From the NCBI RefSeq assembly GCF_001887355.1, contig NZ_MPIN01000004.1, positions 845,733 through 909,732 on the forward strand: a stretch of DNA of 64,000 bases, written 5' to 3'. Below are positions 56,501 through 62,473 of the stretch, piece by piece. Source of the stretch: Cystobacter ferrugineus. Lineage in GTDB: Bacteria > Myxococcota > Myxococcia > Myxococcales > Myxococcaceae. The stretch's first letter is position 1. The number at the start of each line of letters is the position of its first letter. A program made the translations under genes and the position numbers. Under the pieces are notes generated by a model. It made no database searches. It was not told the origin of the DNA and was given only the letters and a program-made list of their open reading frames with translations.

Positions 56501-59231
56501 TGACAGTGTGCCTGGTGTCGAGGACGGGGTGACGGCTGAGGGTGAAAAGCGTACTCTCACCTGGAAGAGGACGTACGACCCCAATGAGAATCCCGATACC
56601 GAGACAGATTCGAAGGGACAGGTAACGACGTCTGTCCATGGGATTCTCGACAGGCTCGAGTCGCGCACCTTCGCCGTTCCTCTTGGGGCGCCACGGGAAC
56701 TGCCCTATCTGGAGGAACAGGGATTCGAGTACGACCCGAACGGTAATCTGCGGTTCGTTCATGAGACGAAGCAGACGCAGTCTGGCCAGGTGGTGGAGAC
56801 CACCACCCGCACGTATGACAATCTGGATCGCCTGAAGACGCAGTCGCGCACGTATGGGGAAGACTCCAGGGTTGTTGAGTACGAGTATGACGACAAGGGC
56901 AATCGCAGCCAGGTAACGGACCCGGATGGCGTCGTCACCACGTACACCTATGATGCGCTGGATCGGCTGGAGACGGCCGTGTTCGCCTCGCGCACCACGA
57001 CGTACCATTACTGGCCCGACGGATTGCTCAAGAGCATCGATTACCCCAATGGGGTGATGGAAGGCCGCTGCTACGACAATGCAGGTCGGTTGGAGATACA
57101 ACTGACCGCGAAGGGCTCCGTCAGTGAAGACTGCACCCATGGCTCTACCGCGACGCTCGTCCATCGCTCCGCGTATGGTTACGACAAGAATGGTAATCGT
57201 ACCAGCCTGAGGGAGCTGCGGGCCTCGGGGCCCGAGGAGTTGACCGAGTATGGCTACGACAAACTGGATCGGCTGGCCGGGACTCGTACTCCGGAGGGCA
57301 AGGCCATTCTCTATCGGCTGGATGCGGTGGGGAACAGGGAGGGAGAACGGGAGGCTCTCTCGTCCGACGTCGATTCGCTCGGGGCCGAAGCCTATGCGGC
57401 TTTGTCTTCGGACAAGCGGTTGCGCGATCTGACATCTACGTTCAATCGTGCGGACTGGCTGCGCATCATCACGGATGAGAAGGACGCGACTCGTAGCATC
57501 ACCTTCGACTACGACTTCAACGGCAACCTGGTGCTGAAGAAGAAGGGCGAAAGCAGGCGGACGTTCGCGTGGGACGTGCGGAACACGTTGACGGCCGTGT
57601 TCGATAGCGGCACGGAAGTGGGCCGCTATGACTACGATGTCAACCTCCAGCGGGTGAGCCGGAAGACTGCTTCCGAGCAGGTGTCGTATGTACTGGATGA
57701 CGACTTTGTTCTCCAGGAACTGGATGCGGCACAGCCGAGTCAGTCGGCGAAGCGCCGCTACCACTATGCGAAGGGCCCGCTTGCTGTCAGCGAGCTTGCC
57801 GGTAGTACCAGTACCAAACTTCTCCATACGGATGCTCAGGGCAGCGTGACCGATGTCACGTCTGATGTGGGAGCCGTTTCAACCACGCGTAAGTACGACG
57901 CCTGGGGTAATTACCGTGGAGAGACCGCGCCTTCGGCTACGGACTTCAAGCTGGGCTACACCGGGCATCAGTATGATCTGGAGACGGGTCTTACCTATGC
58001 CCGTGCCCGCTACTATGATAGCGACTTGGGTCGCTTTATCAGCCGTGACTCCTACGAGGGGCAACTGGCTGACGCACCCAGCCTTCATCGATACGCCTAC
58101 GCCCAAGGTAATCCACTCCGCTATCGCGACGAAAGCGGGCATTCGGCGACGGCTATCGGGGCAACCACTGGCTTCTTCTGGGGCTTTGGGCAGATGGCCA
58201 CCGCCATGGGCAGAGACCTCATCAACGGTCGTGCCCGCGACACCACCGACTATTTGTCTCTGTGGGGCCAGAATATCATTGGCGGCGCGGAGATTGGCGC
58301 ATCCATCGACTTGGTAATCGCCAGCGGTGGAACGCTCGCTCTGGCAGGGGCCGGCGCGCTGGGGGGCGCTGGCACGAATGCGCTCACCTTCGATGGAGAA
58401 GCGAAGAGTTGGTCCGAGTTCGTGGCCGGGCAGAAACACGGTGCCGCTTGGGGCGCAGCCGGCGGTGTGGTGCTAGGGAAGGCCGCTCCTCTGCTTGCAA
58501 AGGTACCCATCGTCAAGGAGGCTGTCGTAAAGGTCGGCGAGGCGGGCACGAGGCTCATCAGCCGGTATGTTGCTTCTGCGGGCGACGAAATTGTGACTGC
58601 CGCGCCAAACCTCTTCAAAGAGATGGGCTTTGGGTTTGGTGACGACCTTGGGATGACAGTCGCCCAGAGTGTCCAGCAGGGAGTGGCGGAGGTGGTCAAC
58701 GGTGGAGCAGTGACGGCTCCCGAGATTTCTGCAGGAGAATACCTCTCCACCACCGTCAATGGCGAACTGCACGTGACGGAAGAACTCCAGGAATCCTTCC
58801 GGCAAGAAGTCCGCGACCGTGCTGAGTACATGGTCAAGATCCTTTCGAATCAAGAACGAGGGCCCGTTCTGTCGGGAGTCTTGGATGTGCGGACGAAGGA
58901 GGTATTCTTCGGAATCAATCAGGACGGAGTTCCATCTTCCCTGCACCCAATTTTGCGCCAGCGGTTGGAGGAGTATTTGGCGCGAACTGGCGGCCAGACT
59001 CCTGCGAAGGCAGGGGTTCCTGGGGCACATTCTGAGATCGTAGCACTCAGTAAGGCACTACATGCACGAGAGGCTGCATTTGGAAGACCAGTGACCGCAG
59101 ATGATTTGGCGGAGTTCCTCATCCACAATCGCTCGCTGCGCGGTACAACCAAGGTGAACGGAATTCCTCCTCCCTGTGACAACTGCAGTGCGATTCTTCC
59201 TTCGGCTACGACGGTTTTGGGAGGGCAATGA
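47499..59231 (+). CDS. Giant RHS/YD-repeat polymorphic toxin with C-terminal YwqJ-type deaminase
   Basis: This 3,910-residue protein starts at GTG 47499, inside the end of the preceding gene and six bases after GGGAG. A signal peptide (VSAFFSFALVASA) is followed by coiled coil (about 34-170). Residues 220-445 form a transglutaminase-like domain with H406 and D434 but Asp (D312) at the Cys position. Ig-like domains include an invasin-like one (about 925-1145). The RHS N-terminal region (FVKDVSTVDGHLVKQSVDLEV) starts near 1595, and YD repeats fill about 1730-3440. The conserved RHS closing motif (YARARYYDSDLGRFISRD) lies near 3515 and ends the predicted shell. The variable tail (3548-3910) has a Gly/Ala hydrophobic stretch, then a deaminase fold with H3844-S-E3846 and P3892-C3893-x-x-C3896, the zinc site of cytidine-deaminase-like toxins. 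It is closely followed by a YwqK-type gene, the known partner of YwqJ. Confidence 0.92.
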   Translation: MVRALVSAFFSFALVASAATPPHAIRLGRSSPDVAELEAARARTAAHEARLRQQRASTVSTEQSARVAVLLQQAQAAAGQPPAGWRRLTSCVLVPDEHRQRMATAKARLEEAREAVRQGLAEARVHFDAVEVWLRRTGGGQNALARLSDERGRLESRAGELERTITEVSGVLSCDTGSVWDRLPGIWQWNRGLFAVDRLVSLRARLSELGMERGSGVLSADLTYVQGRLQPAQLPTQGITPAYQLAGTPGYELEDTTQDREVDLSSEITDKATALGSAKAAQEFVNNELRLDWYYGSLKGATQTLRQKRGNDADLAALLVALLRAQKTPARFVEGTIELPMGKLADLLGLLTEAESQAFYAAAAGGPPFELLDAKNKLVIAALGNTGIPYEPVVSGGLVRAVRLSHIWVEAYLPYGDYRGEGARRDGHQWVPMDPSIPGGPKYVVTEPALDVLAEMNVSAELLTQRYLAEGKGKSPLQFWKEEVTEFLSSRSDGLSYEQVLRQVVQKKQTLSLLPGALPYRVVSVQGEYSFLPENRKHRLHISAWDETGANILEVTLPTHLVAGRRAILTYEPEDSSLIPSDGIYHAPAALVQLRAALRLDGVVRATATGLVGLGVRHRWAVEMLLPDGSKRQVENELIAGNTVALGLGTPFNNAPEPQSPSEKGADGQASTFLAGRAAAYVNEWTKAEEELARLTRVVPVRPTASLVLVENQLQVREAFGVREQVVWKGLEVDADLRSLAPLELVTGRGGALLRLSGYEGSFQEAKVLADKVSVPAATMTAVSAVTLLQEALSRGVPVVRVDSSNLDTALGSVAAPPEVLADVRELVTRRREVLIPATQLTIENWSGTGFIARDPQTEEGGYFLSGRLSGGQTVVSPDRWSDQQLVDWLERPDAPSPTDDLTKVARISKVPSTDLQRGTVGQALPRTLEVVVVTGDNTPVPVRGALVTFRGDQGSNAKFKADLRELAPASSVTVRTDAAGRARVHAFPDTDIGHLYVLASGSPQDERHGLNMVRAEVMGPQGLLQIDEPFWFTAKPGPVKKLSTNLANYRTVYDVGVELGLPMEVTAQDEYDNFIANQSITWTSDSPDARFFVPKAGGGARVQFLGSDLDQTPTRETKSSTLGYSGVGFIPGMTPGPYSVTARTSIPGCTASDASSCTVSRLFTLQTTAGREFIFRVATPDIGISDGARFADIPTPLNAEILRRNSQDNKWTPVTGEEPDIQSATVTMKVLDHSEVVLSSRTVSPHELGATPSTELIDGKDNVVLWPGYDLMDEYQWIDFTAAVKLKVRPPSKTPPPDPIFDTFYTVFYYSGVPKVAFGTPKAAGGVQALDACGQVNPDDRSLYLQISNPATFPLYAKLIPHPDGGMGTMFQVSDSLPKDPADPTRLLVSPKAINHIPLELPVSSVGGKVEVVLYAPDFKGSAASRKEISRTFLPLSRTRGGAKPAEAQLHASIVLSVRNFAAAWSKPQGSEGEPIRVPKTILRPATLPICVNESGTLQVISGGNLVSGAQVTLLSGGALNVQPLPPTDGHEVPVPGGGSAGVLTAVIPPGDPSGQDVVVKFTPVDPLATIPDSTVRLLTSVEDASALPLGHTFVKDVSTVDGHLVKQSVDLEVKGRSPGLQLVRSYTSRGHDASPLGEGWSHSYRSYVLQSWSQEDNVARYMLVGGEGTGQTFDCNPIDDTQCINQEGFHGTFRKEKVTTPGSGTKELLVFRAKDGTEYRYGPVAASEKGPRYPLVSIRSATGNTLELEYGGLETDQEVSRVFEPGRRRFLQFSYERPAGAPRARLARVDLYQNPQSPEHLGVCIAYRYNGQSNLSAVQRYDSQCPDTPGAFAALREESFTYVNSSEEDLRNNLESWTDANGHTTTYVYYAADASLPGESDYLEFGRKQERIRFVKEPEGATTEFIYSLTRSDVTIFGVPIKAFVTEVRGPRPDVTQGTRYYMDLYGTAVHVERPLSEGVMATTSSVWSPVHMRRTAEKDARGRETAFSYDARGNLIMRRISLAALSAPPEQGGNTQTVRLASPNADPNAIEQEVGEYVEKWSYDPSFNQPVCTMDAEGRITTLTLHPGTGLVLESRRYAQPVSRSDRSGTMSCEELASLLPTSSADIVQKRAYCGVAGGSCPQNAITGDLVATWTEGELNRNDIKSYDLWGLPSVQEATVGSGSPPIVTTLVRDSHGMVERQEDTFGHVTTWEYDGLDRVVRTERLNDKVADATRLPTASPSMTQTFSYYPGGQLQSETNGIAGFERHYTLDGLNRVKEVREKGGLLTGELVTEYGYDETGNRTRVTDRRGVTTTTRYDWGDRPIETSVQVLDGGGVYASQGGVNPSGPQVTATFGYDAVGNKFYETDLYGRRTEYVFNSLYRRVERKSPTVPGARFGDGVVSYVTTSRYDLVGNLTKTTDGNEHATWMFHDFANRLELTWDAAGRAEHRQYDHNGNLLVLKRSSGGSVSNGSVSGGSVHLTQTTEYDGLNRPLFVRERYQHPDENGSLSSRERSTQTHYADAQNAVTVKDARGFLNTTVKDDADRVIRVVVDAAAGSLSGPLTRDPDDRTLGSALSLTTLHGYDGNGNLATEVDPLGRKTTHSFDGLNRRLETHTPMQGVEESFSYDGEGSVIAHVDARGVRNEFSFDMLRRPVTHWLVESLTKGGARLALLTRTYGETLDRLASVREVDARGNPTTRYSDALQREIRVVDAKGKEQATRYDAVNVREQRDRKNYVTRKEYDEVNRLVGQQDLLTTGEVKYSQSIAYDDAHQSETHTDRRLIPLKKQMDGLGRVVRTIRGTAAPFQTEETVYNAGNLVVEGIDANKHRKEWRYDGAGRKVSETLGAGSALAATTAYQYDAVGNLVERKGPRTRNIAFDEHNSFDSLNRLVRREDALGNVWLTAYDAVGNKVCENRPLGSPPALSDTQIAGMSLTELQDQVCGGTQVTRYEYDELGKLTSVKDANGGLHTFVYDAARNLVAKQDARQNLTTYEYDELNLRQAEHQHLDEHARLGIGSRDSVPGVEDGVTAEGEKRTLTWKRTYDPNENPDTETDSKGQVTTSVHGILDRLESRTFAVPLGAPRELPYLEEQGFEYDPNGNLRFVHETKQTQSGQVVETTTRTYDNLDRLKTQSRTYGEDSRVVEYEYDDKGNRSQVTDPDGVVTTYTYDALDRLETAVFASRTTTYHYWPDGLLKSIDYPNGVMEGRCYDNAGRLEIQLTAKGSVSEDCTHGSTATLVHRSAYGYDKNGNRTSLRELRASGPEELTEYGYDKLDRLAGTRTPEGKAILYRLDAVGNREGEREALSSDVDSLGAEAYAALSSDKRLRDLTSTFNRADWLRIITDEKDATRSITFDYDFNGNLVLKKKGESRRTFAWDVRNTLTAVFDSGTEVGRYDYDVNLQRVSRKTASEQVSYVLDDDFVLQELDAAQPSQSAKRRYHYAKGPLAVSELAGSTSTKLLHTDAQGSVTDVTSDVGAVSTTRKYDAWGNYRGETAPSATDFKLGYTGHQYDLETGLTYARARYYDSDLGRFISRDSYEGQLADAPSLHRYAYAQGNPLRYRDESGHSATAIGATTGFFWGFGQMATAMGRDLINGRARDTTDYLSLWGQNIIGGAEIGASIDLVIASGGTLALAGAGALGGAGTNALTFDGEAKSWSEFVAGQKHGAAWGAAGGVVLGKAAPLLAKVPIVKEAVVKVGEAGTRLISRYVASAGDEIVTAAPNLFKEMGFGFGDDLGMTVAQSVQQGVAEVVNGGAVTAPEISAGEYLSTTVNGELHVTEELQESFRQEVRDRAEYMVKILSNQERGPVLSGVLDVRTKEVFFGINQDGVPSSLHPILRQRLEEYLARTGGQTPAKAGVPGAHSEIVALSKALHAREAAFGRPVTADDLAEFLIHNRSLRGTTKVNGIPPPCDNCSAILPSATTVLGGQ

Positions 59232-59647
59232 TGTTGCGTGTACCGTTCGACGACCTGACAGTTGGCGACGATCAGTTGATGCATTTGGAGGATCGTCCAT
59301 TCACCGGTGTGGCGTTCGAAAGTTTCCCCAACGGGGGATTGGCGGGAGAGTCCGAGTACGTTGAAGGTCTAATGCAGGGCCGAAGCCGCACTTGGACTGA
59401 ATCTGGATCGCTCGTAGAGGAGGCGCGTCACTGGAGCGGTGTTCGGCATGGTCTATGTCGCGCTTGGAATGAAGGGGGAAAGCTTCGCTCCGAAGCAATG
59501 TATGAGTACGGAATTCTCGTCTCGGAACAGAGGTGGGACGACAGCGGGGGTCTAGTTCGAGATTGGAGAATCACCCCTGATGACCCCCTCTCCAGGGTGC
59601 TCGAATTGAATCGGGCAAAGTTCGGAGGGCGCGCACCACCGGTTTGA
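59231..59647 (+). CDS. YwqK/MORN-type immunity protein for the RHS deaminase
   Basis: The product has 138 residues from ATG 59231 (TGATG overlap with the RHS stop; GGGAGGG six bases upstream). An ATG directly before it at 59228 would be too close to the ribosome site. The protein is a run of short beta-hairpin repeats of the MORN/YwqK kind, with phrases such as PFTGVAFESFPNGGLAGES, GLMQGRSRTWTESGSL, GVRHGLCRAWNEGGKL and GILVSEQRWDDSGGL. It has no signal peptide, so it protects in the cytoplasm. In Bacillus subtilis YwqK is the antitoxin for the YwqJ deaminase; the gene order here is the same. Base composition is lower in GC than the RHS core, as usual for exchangeable toxin-immunity tails. 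Neutralisation of this toxin is inferred. Confidence 0.88.
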   Translation: MLRVPFDDLTVGDDQLMHLEDRPFTGVAFESFPNGGLAGESEYVEGLMQGRSRTWTESGSLVEEARHWSGVRHGLCRAWNEGGKLRSEAMYEYGILVSEQRWDDSGGLVRDWRITPDDPLSRVLELNRAKFGGRAPPV

Positions 59648-59789
59648 AGTTGGTGCCCATGTGCAGAGATGCACTACCCCACGCGTCAGATGCTGTTCGT
59701 CCGGACGGAAATCTGGGGCGAGAGGAGACCCTGGGTGGGGTGCAGTTCTCCACAACCTATGACTTGTTGTCTCGGTAGTGACCCTGCAC

Positions 59790-59811
59790 GTCTCTATATG
59801 AAAGCAGAGAC
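59790..59811 (+). terminator. Weak hairpin after the toxin-immunity genes
   Basis: Six-base arms GTCTCT (59790-59795) and AGAGAC (59806-59811) with a 10-base loop, followed by TCTTCTT. It could end the giant operon, but the stem is short. The 192 bases between the immunity gene and the SDR gene hold no supportable gene. Confidence 0.3.
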
Positions 59812-59839
59812 TCTTCTTGCGCTCGAATGAGGGCGCGCG

Positions 59840-60598
59840 TCAGGAGTCGTGGGGCGCGCCGGTATCCGGCGAGGCGTAGTACGCGAGGACTTCCCGGACG
59901 TGCTCGGGCCGCGTGTACACGTCGCCGCGGGGCCGCTCGATGAGCTCCTGGATGACGGCGGCGATCTCCTCGGCGCTCTGGGCTCCGGGAATGGCGCGCG
60001 AGTCGGGTCCTCCTCCGAGCGCGTTGTCGCCGAAGTCGGTGGCCACCGGGCCCGGGAGCACGGCGGACACGTGGATGCCGGGGAAGCGCTCGCGCACCTC
60101 CTGCCGGAGGTTGGCCGTGAGCGCGTTGAGGGCATGCTTGGCGGCGTTGTAGGCGGAGCGCTCGGCCACGTGGGGCACGCGCCCGAGCATGGACGAGACG
60201 TTGATGAGGTGCCCCGTGCCGCGCTCCTGGAAGTGCGGCAGCACCGCCTGCATGCCGTAGAGCGCCGACTTGACGTTGACGCGCATCATCTCGTCGAAGT
60301 CCTCGTCGGTGAGCGCGGAGACGGGCCGGGTGATGCCGCGCCCGGCGTTGTTGACCCACACGTCCACGTGTCCGAAGCGCGCGAGCGCCGTGTCCAGCAC
60401 CCGCCGCACGTCCTCGCGCAGGGTGACGTCCGCGGGCACGGCCACTGCCTCGGAGCCCGAGCGGGCGGCCACCCGCCGCAACTCGGACTCCCGCCGCGCG
60501 GCGAGCACTAAGCGGACGCCCCGGGCCCCCAGCGCCTGGGCCAGGGCGGCGCCGATGCCCGCGCTCGCTCCGGTGATGACCACCACCTTCCCGTCCAC
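59840..60598 (-). CDS. Short-chain dehydrogenase/reductase (SDR)
   Basis: A 252-residue classical SDR from GTG 60598, six bases after AAAGGAG. The cofactor motif is TGASAGIG (residues 9-16); an Arg pair (AARRES) after the second strand suggests preference for NADP(H). NNAG is near residue 87, and the catalytic Ser-Tyr-Lys triad is visible as the Ser in INVSSMLG and the Tyr/Lys in YNAAKHALNAL. The substrate loop (PGPVATDF) has the usual form. The C-terminus adds a short region (YTRPEHVREVLAYYA). Many such enzymes act on steroid, fatty or aromatic alcohols and ketones; the substrate is unknown. The gene is divergent from the TldD-like gene across 100 bases. Confidence 0.92.
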   Translation of the reverse strand: MDGKVVVITGASAGIGAALAQALGARGVRLVLAARRESELRRVAARSGSEAVAVPADVTLREDVRRVLDTALARFGHVDVWVNNAGRGITRPVSALTDEDFDEMMRVNVKSALYGMQAVLPHFQERGTGHLINVSSMLGRVPHVAERSAYNAAKHALNALTANLRQEVRERFPGIHVSAVLPGPVATDFGDNALGGGPDSRAIPGAQSAEEIAAVIQELIERPRGDVYTRPEHVREVLAYYASPDTGAPHDS

Positions 60599-60698
60599 GA
60601 AAAGCTCCTTTCCGGAGGACGTCGGCTCTCCGGTTCGTACCTGGCGGGTCCTCTATCGCCTCGACCCCCCAGGGGGCCAGTCGGGATAGAGTCGCGGT

Positions 60699-62432
60699 GT
60701 GAAAACCCGAACCTCATCCATGCTCGTGCTGCTCGCCAGCTCCGCCTTCCTCACCGCCGCCACGCCCGCGCCGGACCCGCGCGTGTCCCTGCTGGACGCG
60801 ATGGAGGAGGAGCTTCAGCGCAACCAGCGCCAGCTCAGGCTGCAGAACCACGAGCCGCCGTACTTCATCAGCTACCAGCTCAAGGACACGGAGCAGACGA
60901 GCCTCGTCGCCCGCTACGGCTCGCTCTTCCTGGACAACACCTCCCGCTACCGCCGGCTGTACGTGGACACGCGCGTGGGCTCGTACGAGTTCGACAACTC
61001 GGGCCCCGAGGAATACACGTACTTCGTCGGGGGTGGACGCGGCACCAGCTACGTCGTCAACAAGGAAGGGCCGCTGGACGACTCGTCGCTGGCGCTGCGC
61101 ACCGCGCTGTGGCTCGCCACGGACGAGAAGTACAAGGCCTCGCTCTCGCAGCTCCTCAAGAAGAAGGGGGAGAACGTCTATGCGGTGGAGGATCCCAAGC
61201 AGCCGCCGTCCTTCTCCAAGGAGAAGCCGGTGCGCTCCATCCAGCCGCCGGTGGCCTTCCCGTTCGATCATGACCGCTGGGCGCGCGTGGCGCGCGCGCT
61301 GTCGGCGCGCTTCAAGGAGCACCCGGAGATCTTCGACTCGGAGGTGCGGGTGACGGCGGACAAGGTGGGCCGCTACTTCGTGTCCACCGAGGGCAGCCGC
61401 ATCCTCTCCGAGGAGGTGATGTACGGCGTGCACGTGACGGCGGTGACGCGCGCCGACGACGGGCAGCTCTTGGACGACTCGCGCAACTACTACGCGCCCA
61501 CGGAGGCGGGGCTGCCGGACGAGAAGACGCTGGAGGCGGCGGCCACGCGCATCGTCGAGGAGCTCAAGGCCCTGCGCAAGGCGCCGGTCATCGATCCATA
61601 CACGGGGCCGGCGATCCTCGCGGCCGAGGCGGCGGGGGTGCTCTTCCACGAGGCGGTAGGGCACCGGCTGGAGGGAGACCGACAGGATGGGGAAGGGGAG
61701 GGCAAGACGTTCCGGGGCCAGGTGGGCCGGCAGGTGCTGCCCACGTTCCTGAGCATCGTGGATGACCCGACGGTGCGCGCGCTCAAGGGCGAGCCCCTCA
61801 ATGGCTTCTACGAGTACGACGAGGAGGGGGTGAAGGGGCAGCGCACGGTGCTGGTGGAGAAGGGCGTGTTGCGCAACTACCTGCTGTCGCGCCGGCCGGT
61901 GGAGGGCTTCCTGCAGTCCAACGGACATGGCCGCAGCCAGGGCACGGCCAAGCCCGTGGCGCGCATGGCCAACCTCATCGTCGAGTCCACGAAGCAACTG
62001 GATGACGGGGAGCTCAAGAAGCAGCTCATCGCGGAGGCGAGGCGGCAGGGCAAGCCGTATGGCCTCATCATCCGGGACATCACCGGGGGCAACACCAACA
62101 CGTCGAGCTATGGCTACCAGGCGTTCAAGGGCGTGCCGCGCATGGTGTTCCGGGTGGATGTGAAGACGGGCGAGGAGATGCTGGTGCGAGGGGTGGAAAT
62201 CGTGGGCACGCCGCTGTCGGCGGTCAATCGCATCATGGCGACGGGCCGCAAGCAGGGGGTGTTCAACGGCTTCTGTGGCGCGGAGAGCGGCAACGTGCCG
62301 GTGTCGACGGTGGCGCCGGCCATGCTGCTGCAGGAGATAGAGCTGCAGCGGGCCGAGGAGGGCAAGGATCGGCCGCCGCTCTTGCCGAGCCCCGCGCGGG
62401 GCGGAGGCACCGCGAGCGGCGCGGCGAAGTAG
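60699..62432 (+). CDS. Exported TldD/PmbA-family metalloprotease
   Basis: The product has 577 residues from GTG 60699. The N-terminus is a cleavable signal peptide (SSMLVLLASSAFLTAATPA), so the protein is periplasmic or secreted, whereas the canonical TldD/TldE pair is cytoplasmic. The TldD fold spans about 230-570. The metal site is HEAVGH (H317, E318, H322), with the third ligand probably C526 in FCGAESGNVPVS. The N-terminal 200 residues (with SYQLKDTEQTSLVARYGSL) are extra to the usual TldD. A Pro/Gly/Ala-rich tail ends the chain. TldD/TldE proteases process peptides such as microcin B17 and CcdA. No PmbA/TldE partner is adjacent, so a single-subunit, exported version is likely. It ends at a hairpin terminator. 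Confidence 0.85.
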   Translation: MKTRTSSMLVLLASSAFLTAATPAPDPRVSLLDAMEEELQRNQRQLRLQNHEPPYFISYQLKDTEQTSLVARYGSLFLDNTSRYRRLYVDTRVGSYEFDNSGPEEYTYFVGGGRGTSYVVNKEGPLDDSSLALRTALWLATDEKYKASLSQLLKKKGENVYAVEDPKQPPSFSKEKPVRSIQPPVAFPFDHDRWARVARALSARFKEHPEIFDSEVRVTADKVGRYFVSTEGSRILSEEVMYGVHVTAVTRADDGQLLDDSRNYYAPTEAGLPDEKTLEAAATRIVEELKALRKAPVIDPYTGPAILAAEAAGVLFHEAVGHRLEGDRQDGEGEGKTFRGQVGRQVLPTFLSIVDDPTVRALKGEPLNGFYEYDEEGVKGQRTVLVEKGVLRNYLLSRRPVEGFLQSNGHGRSQGTAKPVARMANLIVESTKQLDDGELKKQLIAEARRQGKPYGLIIRDITGGNTNTSSYGYQAFKGVPRMVFRVDVKTGEEMLVRGVEIVGTPLSAVNRIMATGRKQGVFNGFCGAESGNVPVSTVAPAMLLQEIELQRAEEGKDRPPLLPSPARGGGTASGAAK

Positions 62433-62438
62433 GACGAG

Positions 62439-62465
62439 GGGAGACAGGTTCAATGCCTGTCTCCC
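62439..62465. terminator. Bidirectional hairpin terminator
   Basis: Perfect 10-base arms (GGGAGACAGG at 62439-62448 and CCTGTCTCCC at 62456-62465) with a 7-base loop TTCAATG. It occupies the 41-base gap between two convergent genes and can serve both. No T-run is present on the plus strand. Confidence 0.75.
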
Positions 62466-62473
62466 GCGGCGGG

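Noticed and set aside
52700-58000. Repeated motifs that could be taken for a tandem DNA repeat or CRISPR-like array
   Set aside because: The repetition is at protein level (YD repeats, YDxxGN-type) with irregular spacing and diverged bases; there are no identical spaced repeats.
59648-59839. Possible insertion-sequence or second immunity-gene remnant after the YwqK-type gene
   Set aside because: No terminal inverted repeats, target duplication or transposase motif were found, and the short frames are not protein-like.
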